DNA of 64,000 bases from the NCBI GenBank assembly GCA_032690845.1, contig CM064433.1, positions 39,368,658 to 39,432,657 on the forward strand, written 5' to 3'. Under the pieces are notes generated by a model. That model worked only from the letters and a program-made list of their open reading frames with translations, ran no database searches and was not told the origin of the DNA. This document shows, piece by piece, positions 55,698 to 64,000 of this stretch; the first letter of the stretch is position 1; every line of letters begins with the position of its first letter. This DNA comes from Eleusine coracana subsp. coracana. Its lineage: Eukaryota; Streptophyta; Magnoliopsida; Poales; Poaceae. The position numbers and the translations under genes are program-made.

Positions 55698-56147
55698 ATG
55701 GCGGTTCGAGAGGAGGAGCTGATGAAGGGGAGCTCCACCAAAAGGAAGGCGGAGATCGGTGAGGAGGGGCCGTTGGAAGGCTGCAGCGCGACCAAAAGGA
55801 AGGCGGAAGAAGCAGCGGCTGGCTGCTTGACGAGCGACAAGACTGCGGATGCGATGGCCGCCGTTGCTGCAGGTGGTGACAGCAAAGAAGGGGCTCCGCC
55901 CGCCGCTGCGAGCATGGAGGTCGAGTCGGCAAAGGAGCAGGAGGAGGAGGAAGAGGAGGGGGTCTTCGACTTCTTGGCCCGTCTCTCGCCGCGGACGATC
56001 GAGATAGCTACGGCTGAGATCAACATCCCTGGTTTGGTGATCAGCAACAACCGCTCTGATTTCTACCCGACAGATGATGAAGACAGCGATGACGAGCAGG
56101 ACTACGAAGATGATGACGAGGAGGACGAGGAGGAGGGCGACGAGTAG
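55698..56147 (+). CDS. Acidic protein H, 149 residues, unknown function
   Basis: Plus-strand frame with two copies of a TKRKAE motif near residues 14 and 33 (possible basic nuclear signals) and an Ala/Glu-rich middle. A segment FDFLARLSPRTIEIATAEIN leads to IPGLVISNNRSDFYPTDDED, followed by a nearly pure Asp/Glu tail. The segment before the tail resembles gene G in pattern (IDFSGITFSDRW..YY..., then DEEDED), so H may be a diverged member of the same group. The opposite strand orientation sets it apart from A-G. No known domain is recognised. Confidence 0.6.
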   Translation: MAVREEELMKGSSTKRKAEIGEEGPLEGCSATKRKAEEAAAGCLTSDKTADAMAAVAAGGDSKEGAPPAAASMEVESAKEQEEEEEEGVFDFLARLSPRTIEIATAEINIPGLVISNNRSDFYPTDDEDSDDEQDYEDDDEEDEEEGDE

Positions 56148-59100
56148 GAGTAGCTATATGTTATTTGATCTGTACTATGGCCAAGTTTATGACCTGATTT
56201 GCAGTGTTTAGCTAATGTTATCAGGATCCGAGACTTATTTATGTCGCAGCTAGGTTAGCACGCTACCTGTTCTAAGTAAATGGTCATTCATGTTATTGAT
56301 TCGCAGCCTATGAATCGAGGCACTTCTATTTTCTAGCCTGTCTCTGCAATGTGACAATGTTATTGTCTTTGTATGTCAAATATGTCTACAGATATCATGC
56401 TTGATGGGCACTGCTAATTAATTTTAATATAAATTCTCACCGTGGCTTTTATTTTGACTAGTTTATACATGTAGCAGCTATTCTAGGGCATGCTGTTGTT
56501 TAGTATGTGAATCTGTCAACTGTCATGGTGTGTCCATGAACATGGGAATTGATTGTTATGATGTCCTGTACTCCTGCTGTCTACTTCATCTTACTCTTTC
56601 TAATGAGCATGCTGTGCGTGCTGAATTTAGATTGATTAGAGGCAAGTGTTGTCGTTGTCCCTCTAAGTATAACTATCAAAGTGCTCGTGCATTGCGACAG
56701 GGTTACGAAAAATAAACACTATGTATGGTTTAAATAAAAAAATCATTTATATAATATATTTGTTAAACATATATAGTTTTATTAATATTTTTATATTAAA
56801 GATCATATTTATATCTAATATTGATGATTTTGACGTATAGTGTTGTTTAAGATGTTGCAGAATTAGGTAAAATAATACTAAAAAGGTTCAAAGATGAGAA
56901 GTATCGATATGAAGCCTGATTCCGAATTTCTCACAAACCCATGGCACCTACAAAAATACCTTTGTACGTACATGAAACCTCAAGATCATGACCCAGCAAC
57001 TAAGGATTTCTAGAAGGTTTATTCGAAAGGAAAAAATAATTTACGCAGTCCAGAAACAGCACTGTATTACGTCGCGGTTTTGGACTTCAAGACATAATCT
57101 AATAAGAAAAGTGTGACTACGAAAGTTGTAGATATCGTCGAGAGCTTTCTGGAACATATATATATTAAATTATTTGGACTCCGGAGCTATGAGATATAGG
57201 TCCCGTAAGGAGACGTGCGTAGAGGAGTCCAAATCAGAATAAATATTTTTGCATCGTATATTTGGACACAAAGACTTTTGAATCTGTGAATACGTTTAAT
57301 ACCAAAGTTGTACAACTTTTTGAGAGCTATGATATAGAGTCCGAGTTTGTTTTATTTGGACTCCGAACATAGGATTTATGATTTTTGAAAGTCAGTGCTT
57401 AATATGAAAGGTATAAAATCGATTTGGATTCAATCTCTAACTTTATGGACACCAAGTGGACGACCGCACCTTAATTAATAAGTTGTAGAGATAATATAGT
57501 TTGCATATTCAAGTCTGTCCTTTAGTCAGTGTTTGTTCACCCTTTTTTCTTTCCGTTGTTTGCTGCATGCCTTGATATAGCTGTCATCCTTGTTTGCTAT
57601 TGTTACAAAGCATATGTTTTTCTTAATCATGGCATTCAGTTTTATAGCAATCAGCAACCTGCATAAGAAGTATGGCAACTTAAATTTCGTTAGTGCATCT
57701 CATCTTCCGTTGTCTTCTTCAAACAGGGCCTTTAAGCCCTGCCTTCATTAGAGGCATCTCATCTTCTGTTGTTGCTAGAAATATGGCAATGATTAGAGAT
57801 GGTGACCGAGTGCTTGCCAGGCCTCGTTTGTCACCTGCAGAATGCAATACCAAAATCACACTAGGCAGTAGGCAGGGATTAAACTCTGAACCAAAATTGA
57901 CTATTGGATTTTGGTCTGAAAAATATTGTCTGTCCTTCCCAATTGGCTATGGAATCTGAAACCCAGGCACTGAAAAATAAATCCCGATCGTATGCATGGA
58001 GCAGCTGCACAACATCACATCACACAGGCCAGTTAACGCATCCCTGCTGCACACCGTACTCGCGATCGCGGGGCCTGCTACAGGCTACAGCCGCGGTGAG
58101 AAACACAGCTTCACTACTGTTCTGCAGGTTTTCCGCTTGTATGATGCATCGATTTTCGATACTGAAATTTTCTGCAGTGCTATTCTCTTTCATCGCGAAC
58201 TCGAAATCAATAGCTGTACTGAAGTTTATTTACTACCGGAAATGCTCGCGCTCTGCTAAGTGAAAATACTTGAACCTGAAATTTGTTCAGGCTGGTGTAA
58301 CAGCAATGGGTGTTGATCCGTCTTTCTGAAATGAGAACCTGAACATGCAGCATATGGCTATTACTCGCACATTTTGGGTATGTATTTTGGAACCTATATG
58401 CGCCAAGCTGATCAAAATGCCTGCAATTCATTCCGAGTGCCATCCAAAAGATGAGCCAAGGCTTTCGGTGCACAACCGATAGACATCTATTTTTGCAACT
58501 TTTCAAAACGTGCCCAGATCTGCAATTTTCTATTAACGTAACAAATGAGCAGTCGGGCGAAATAAGCATGATGTGTCGTACCCGGCCTATGCTTAAGTAA
58601 ACACCGGTAGAAAAAGGCCTTGGACAACGACTCTGGTTGGGCTGGAGAAACTACTAGGGCAGATGAATCTCGTTTAGCCCAGTCCAAGGCGTGAGGAAAC
58701 AGAGAGGACATGCTCTGTTTCGCGTGGCACGAGAACAGAGCAGCAGCAGGGGAACAGAGTGGTACTAGCAGGTTCGGTTTCTTGCTTGTCTTATGTGGAT
58801 GGAAGCCAAGATTTTCCCAAACTTCAAACTAGCCGGACACGTTGCCGCGAGACCATAAATTAAATTTGAGAATGCCACGGATTGGGCTTGCCTTTGGATG
58901 CAGCCGGGCTTGGGTTGCGAAGAAGCCTACAGGACAGAAACCTTTTATCACTACAGCCTCTTCTAATTTCCTGGTTTGGGAACCGCAGGACCTCGCCGAG
59001 CCGCCGCCGCCGTTGTCGCACCAGCTCTAGCCTTCTTCTCCAGCACCGGGCCGGCGTGCTCCCGGGCCATCGTGCTCTCGGGCCAAACGGGTTGGTCCGA

Positions 59101-59818
59101 CACGGCGATGCCAGTTTCGTGCCATGCTATGGGCCAACCCCCAAGCACGAGCACGGCTCGACATGGCCCGGACGGCTCGTCGTGCCGTGCCGGTCCGGAT
59201 CCAGAGTGGGCCGTGTCTATGCAGGTCCGTGCTGGGCTAGGCTGGACGGCCCGAGTGCCCACCTATATCGGTGGATGGTGTGCGACTTCTCTATAAAGAG
59301 AGTAGAGATGCAGATCTATGTGATACAAGCAAATCTGCTACAACCGGCGGAAAGCTCATTTTTTCCTGATCTTACGACAGTGCATCTAGATTGATTCTAC
59401 TAGTTTATTTTCTCTCCATTCCTTGTACAACTTCCATGATTTTCAGTCGAGAGATGGAAGTGCGAAGATTGTTTCTCTCCTCAGTTTGAGGTCTCGTTTC
59501 AGAGAAAGATCATGTGATTTCTTCACCCCTGACCTGTGCTATTGTTATTTAATTTTATACTTCAAGGTTCGATCTAAGAGTTCAAATATATTTTCTCTTC
59601 TGAATTTCAAAGCACAATTTTATAAAGAACTTTTCAGTTTTGATTCAGATTTGCAATGTACTGAAATTGCGCTCCCTTGTTTTGTCCATGCATATCGTGA
59701 AGTTATTAACTAAATCATCAATGCAAATTAGTGCCCTTAATTGTCCCCCATATTTATTGAATTGTGCCACAAATGTTCGTAGTACTGAAACAAAACCAGC
59801 ATGGCCTTTTTTCAAGTA
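56148..59818. other. Gene-free region with repeat-like blocks
   Basis: 56880-57420 contains phrases common in grass retrotransposon terminal regions (GTTGTAGATATCGTCGAGAG, TTTGGACTCCG) but no boundaries were found. 58960-59290 is rich in GGGCC and GGCACGA-like motifs like the hAT-like element at 41096 and may be a degraded relative. Short frames at 57693-58263 and 58842-59713 have no recognisable content. Confidence 0.4.
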
Positions 59819-60055
59819 CTCCCTCCACATTTAAAAAACACTGCGTTTTGGACAGCATCTCGCATACCAAGGAGCAGTTAATTTGAGAAAAATTTCCATA
59901 TCTGCCCATATTAAATAGGGTACCACTTCCACCCTTTGCATACAATCAAGGCATCCTGACTGGTTACCATCTCTCCTCCCCATGCAAACGATCGTGAGTT
60001 CGAAACTCTAGCACTGCATGCTAGCTTTTTTGTATGGCACTGTTTCGAATTTTTT

Positions 60056-60148
60056 GCATGGCGCGTGCGACGTGATTCCCGTATGGCGCGTTTTTCTTTT
60101 TGGCATGGCGCGCGCGGCGTGACCAAATCTTTTTGCATGGCGCGTGCG
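60056..60148. repeat. Sub-terminal GCATGGCGCG repeats in the mariner element
   Basis: GCATGGCGCGTGCG at 60056 and 60135, GCATGGCGCGCGCG at 60103, and GTATGGCGCG at 60081, with a weaker GTATGGCAC at 60032. They lie between the left end and the transposase promoter. They could bind transposase or a host factor. Confidence 0.6.
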
Positions 60149-60189
60149 TGTGGCGGTAGTTTTTTTACTTTTTCACTCATAGCTTTCCT

Positions 60190-60197
60190 TATAAATA
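60190..60197 (+). promoter_or_regulatory. TATA box of the mariner transposase
   Basis: TATAAATA lies 45 bp upstream of the proposed ATG (60242), after the GCATGGCGCG repeats. Confidence 0.6.
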
Positions 60198-60241
60198 GAC
60201 GTCATTAGTCCATTACTCCCGGCTGTGCATGCGAATCAAAT

Positions 60242-62218
60242 ATGGCCCTCTTGGACCTGAACCAGGAGCCTTCCGTGGAAGATGAAATGAGTAAGTTATT
60301 GGTATTCTTTCTATTTTCACGTTTCTTATTTTCTTTTTTCTTTACCTTGCTAGAACATGACCCATTGTTTCCTTGTTCACTAGTTATTGATTTAAACCTT
60401 CCACTTGACGAATTTGGTGCCATTAATATGGACTTGCAACAGAACCTTGATGGTAAGTTAAGCACATGCAAATGAAAACCTTTCCTGTATTTTAGTTAAT
60501 AATTTTCTGACTTGCACGACTACTTGCCTAGGTGGATTTGATTTGAATTTAGAATCAGAGCAACATGGACAAGAGGATGCGGTGGACTGGACTTTAGAAC
60601 AAGAAGAACAAGATGATGTAATGGACTGGTCTTTTCAACCAGAAGAACAAAATCTTGATGAGGTTATGGGGTGGACTTTGGAACAAGAACAAGATGATGT
60701 GATGGACTTGACTTTAGAACAAGAACAAGTTGATGAGGCCCCCGTACAACGTAAGCACACTCATGTACTATTAATTTATTTTGTGAGGTGATTGTCAAGC
60801 TTATGATTGATCATGTTCTTGTACCTTCTGTTTTGTTATTAGAAACTGGTAGGAGAAAAGACATGACACTTGAAGTAAGAAAAGCCGTGTACCAAGAGTT
60901 GTTGGTGAGAAGCAAAAATGGAATATTAGGGAAGAATGACACGAAGGAAGTTGCTGCACGTTTTGGATTAGGCATTCGGTCTGTTCAAGTTTTATGGCAG
61001 CGAGGTAAAGTTCCCCTTGCGGAAGGCACTCCTGTTGATGTTGCTAGTAGAAAGAAAGGTAGATCAGGTCGTAAGCCAATTCCTGTGGATTTAGAACCAT
61101 TGCGCAATATTGAACTTAAGGATAGAACAACCATAGAAGATGTGGCCAAACATCTAGGCATTAGCATAGGCAAGGTTCAACGGTACTTGAAACAAGGTCA
61201 TATTAAGCGCCACTCAAATAGCATAAAACCATTCTTGACCGATCCAAATAAGAAGGCTAGGCTGCAATGGTGTGTGGATATGGTGGACCCTAACAGTTTG
61301 CATGATGATCCAAGGTTCAAGGATCTGTTTGATCATGTTTTTATTGATGAAAAATGGTTCTTTCTTACTCGTAAATGTGAGAATTATTACTTGCTTCCTG
61401 ATGAAGATGAACCTCACCGAACTTGTAAGAGCAAAAATTATATCCCTAGGATCATGTTTTTGGGTGTGTGTGCTCGACCAAGATTCAGCAATGGTGTTTG
61501 CATTTTTGATGGAAAGATTGGCATTTTTCCATTGGTTACATTTGAACGTGCTCAAAGGTCTAGTGTTAACCGGCCAGCAGGAACATTAGTAGTGAAGCCC
61601 ATCACTTCAATCACAAGGGATGTTATCAGGGAGTTTATGATTGATAAGGTTTTGCTGGCTATTAGAGCCAAGTGGCCACGTGAAGATATCAGCAGACCCA
61701 TCTACATTCAACAAGATAATGCACCATCTCATTTAGAAGTTGATGATCCATTGTTTTGTGAAGCTGCTAGCCAAGGAGGTTTTGATATTAGGCTTACTTG
61801 CCAACCTGCAAATTCACCTGATTTTAACATACTTGACTTGGGATTTTTTCGTGCTATTCAATCAATCCAATATAAGAAGGCTGCAAAAACTGTTGATGAT
61901 CTCATTCCCCACGTCCAAGAGGTAAACATCAATTTAGAATTATGACAAAAAATATGTTCAGTTTAAGTTCATGCTATCTAACTTCTTGGTTAACACATGA
62001 AACAGGCATTCCAGAATTATTGTCCAGTCAAAGCCAACAGACTTTATGTAACCCTCCAAAGTGTTTTCAAAGAATGCATGAAGGTTGCAGGTTCAAATAA
62101 GTTTCAGATTCCTCATATGAGCAAAGCAAAACTAGAGAGAGAGGGGCGGCTACCATTGCAGCTAAATTGTGAGGAATCGTTGTTACATGATGCTATCTCT
62201 AATCTAGCTGCATTGTAA
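60242..62218 (+). CDS. Mariner-like transposase, 542 residues, five exons
   Basis: Exons read by eye: 60242-60290, 60384-60452, 60532-60750, 60843-61921 and 62006-62218; all junctions are GT..AG and keep frame. Exons 1-3 encode short DLN motifs (LLDLNQEP, IDLNLPLDEF, FDLNLES) and an acidic repeat with four VMDWTLEQE-like units. Exon 4 has helix-turn-helix DNA-binding segments (KEVAARFGLGIRSVQVLWQ; TIEDVAKHLGISIGKVQRYL). It also carries the catalytic DDD core: FIDEKWFF, IQQDNAPSH and then, 39 residues after the second Asp, ILDLGFF, giving the plant-type DD39D signature. Exon 5 holds the C-terminal helical part. No stop or frameshift was found, so activity is possible. The enzyme would excise and reinsert its element at TA sites and may also mobilise Stowaway MITEs. 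Confidence 0.9.
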
Positions 62219-62301
62219 TACGAGTAGAGTACTAGTACTTGCAATCAACTTGTAATCAGATTCCTGAGTAGACCTGAACTAGTACTTTGAACTACTTCGA
62301 A

Positions 62302-62634
62302 TCAAGAGCGAACATGGCCTCTTGCTATCCAAAACAAAGTGACCGCTGCTTCATTCACATCGGCTTTATTATCTCCATAGAATAAAGGATGGAGAATGGG
62401 CAAGAACAACTCGAAGGCCTCAGCACGAGCTTTGTCCGATGCAAATTTGCAAGCTTCTGTCGATGCGAGTAGATGCAAACCTCGTTTTGCTTGGATGTAG
62501 CGCCGGCGGTTCATGCGCACGACATCAACTTCGTCTTCTTCGTCGGAGTTAGGAACAATGAGCGCGACTCCATTCTCTGACGCAACGTCGATCTTCGCGG
62601 CTGCCGTATTCTTGACCTTCTGGACGACATCCAT
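62302..62634 (-). CDS. Unknown ORF, 110 residues, antisense inside the mariner element
   Basis: Lies between the transposase stop and the right terminal repeat, in convergent orientation. From the internal ATG at 62634 it encodes MDVVQKVKNTAAAKIDVASE, a short acidic stretch (NSDEEDEVDVV), RRRYIQAKRGLHLLAS, SDKARAEAFELFLPILHPLF and NEAAVTLFWIARG. The frame is open further upstream to 62745, but that part is Arg/Pro-rich and looks like GC-rich leader. No homologue is known to me. It could be a captured host fragment, a second element gene, or a chance frame; its balanced composition argues mildly against chance. Confidence 0.4.
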   Translation of the reverse strand: MDVVQKVKNTAAAKIDVASENGVALIVPNSDEEDEVDVVRMNRRRYIQAKRGLHLLASTEACKFASDKARAEAFELFLPILHPLFYGDNKADVNEAAVTLFWIARGHVRS

Positions 62635-62987
62635 GGCGGCGCGCGTGGCGTGCGAGCGCTGCAGAGAAGATAGCGGCGCGCGGCAACAGCGATGGCGCGC
62701 GAGAGGGCGCGGCAATGGCGAGCGAGAAGGGAGCGGCAATGGCAAGCGATAAGGGAGCTCATGCTAAAGGAAGCAGCGCAGCGATGGGGTCACGAACGCC
62801 ATCAATTCTCCTCGGCAAGGCGCGAAGGGAGGTGGGGTAACGAGGCGTCGTAGTGTTGGAAACAAGCGACAATTATGCTTATGTTGGGGGTAACTTCGTC
62901 AGGACTACTCAAAATCTTCCAGAACGCATTGTTATTTGATATATGACCAAAACCTTAGAACGCAGTGTTTTCTAGATATGGAGGGAG

Positions 62988-63246
62988 TATAAATTAGCTG
63001 AAGTTTTAGGGTAACCTACCAGTTCGGAGCTAGGATAACTCTAACCAATGAGATATTGTGAATCAAACATCCGCACAACTCAACCTGAACCTTGAAACAG
63101 CTAACCAATCACACTGACCTGCATGCACTGATGCTGGCTCAAGCGGGCCTGCATCTGACCCCCAGCCGGCCCGAGGCAATCCAACCTACCAATCACGCCC
63201 TACATTGCAGATGGCGCCGTGGCTTGGCTGTGGTGGTCGCTCATCA
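62988..63246. other. Spacer between mariner and right-edge element
   Basis: No gene, RNA or repeat is visible. Confidence 0.3.
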
Positions 63247-64000
63247 CTAGGCCTGGACGTTCACCTCGAAACTCGCAAACTCGCTCAGCTCACTCGCAGC
63301 TGGACTCGTCTCGGCTCAATGTTTTTTCAAGCTGAGTTGAGCTCATGTTTCAGCTCGCTTTATTAACGAGCCAACTTGAGGTGGCTTGTGAGCTAGCTCG
63401 CGAGCAGCTCTATAAGACTGAAGTTCCAAATAAAAACTTCTATAAGTCTTCGTAACCTAGCCTAAGACTCAAACATTATAACATGTTGTGTTAGTCTAAA
63501 TTTGACTTCTCATATGCTCAAGTTGGAGGAGGAGCCCAGATAATTATTTTTTATATACAACTAGTAAAGTATATATATATATATATTTTTTTATTTTTAG
63601 TCCAAATTTTGTTTCACACTTAATATACTATAACTCAAATGTCTTCTTATAGGGTCGTTATAAAGTTACTTATCTTCTTCACATGGAGGATGTGGATCGG
63701 TGGTCATGGCAAATTGATAAGCTTGATAATCTTTTTGTGATAAGGACTTGAAGCCTACTATGACTTAGTTATTTATTTAAGTTCTTTTAAATAGTATTTT
63801 TCTTAAAGATCTTAAAGATTATATATAGATATGAATATTTAATCTATAATTAAATTTCTTATCTATGTGTTAGATTATATGTCGAGCTTGCGAGGTAAAC
63901 AAGATGGATTGAGCTCATACCAAGCCGAGCCAAGCTAGCATTTCAGCTCGTATAAACTTCAAACCGAGCCGAGCCAGCTTGGTTTGCTACCAAGCTCGAC
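63247..64000. mobile_element. Probable hAT-like element entering the right edge
   Basis: Starts near TAGGCCTGGACG. It is packed with short GAGCTCG / CGAGCC / GCTCGCGAGC motifs (63270-63420) that reappear in inverse form at 63880-64000 (GAGCCGAGCC, AGCTCGTA). Such pseudo-palindromic ends are typical of some grass hAT elements. The right end is outside the window. Confidence 0.35.

Larger units (their letters stand above)
59819..62987 (+). mobile_element. Mariner-like element, 3.17 kb, apparently complete
   Basis: Terminal inverted repeats begin CTCCCTCCACATTTAAAAAA at the left and, reversed, CTCCCTCCATATCTAGAAAA at the right, both continuing into CACTGCGTT. TA dinucleotides flank it (59817-59818 and 62988-62989). 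It encodes one intact five-exon transposase and has an antisense ORF near the right end. The CTCCCTCC ends match Stowaway MITEs such as 39803-40038. Confidence 0.92.

Noticed and set aside
56880..57420. Possible LTR fragment
   Set aside because: The phrases resemble grass retroelement terminal regions, but no TG...CA ends or flanking duplication could be found, so it is mentioned only as a repeat-like block.
58842..59394. 170-codon plus-strand frame
   Set aside because: It crosses a block of GGGCC/GGCACGA repeats like those in hAT-like ends. No domain is seen and the overlapping frames are equally open.

Overview
The window is nuclear DNA from a grass (Poaceae). The evidence is a xylanase-inhibitor-type GH18 gene, a wall-associated-kinase ectodomain exon, intron-bearing genes, and grass-style transposons (CACTA, hAT, L1 LINE, Stowaway, mariner, a very long solo LTR). 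A panicoid grass is plausible, but I cannot fix genus or species. Gene density is low and most of the sequence is transposons, relics and segmental duplications.

Layout. 1-3 kb: first exon of a wall-associated-kinase-like gene (minus strand), with a small CACTA element just past its 3' side. 4.8-8.1 kb: a decayed hAT transposon with recognisable ends and target duplication. 8.5-14.6 kb: one member (C) of an unrecognised gene family, cut in two by an L1 LINE of about 5.4 kb. 15.4-18.1 kb: two more relics (D, E) and a CACTA element. 18.6-26.1 kb: a segmental duplication carrying gene A; inside it a 3.5-kb CACTA element has captured fragments of an apyrase gene. 26.7-30.3 kb: a probable solo LTR of 3.6 kb. 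31.6-32.5 kb: an intact XIP-type GH18 gene. 33.5-34.6 kb: an element with long terminal inverted repeats. 35.8-45.2 kb: two further copies of the segmental duplication, the second carrying gene B, with several later MITE insertions. 45.3-48.6 kb: gene G with an L1 fragment in its 5' leader. 53.6-56.1 kb: relic F and acidic gene H. 59.8-63.0 kb: an apparently intact mariner-like element with a five-exon DD39D transposase and an unexplained antisense ORF.

The most distinctive feature is a dispersed cluster of an unrecognised gene family (A to H here; G and H are more distant). Members share a core with YYNxMIxxPLQ, ExIxxST and KGxVEVDD motifs and/or an acidic tail. The copies were spread by repeated segmental duplication and are mostly broken by frameshifts or transposons. 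Their order of insertion can be read from matching empty sites. I assign no function to this family.

All reading was by eye, without database searches or alignment scores. Exon boundaries, element limits and family assignments rest on visible motifs, terminal repeats, target-site duplications and comparison of paralogous segments inside the window.
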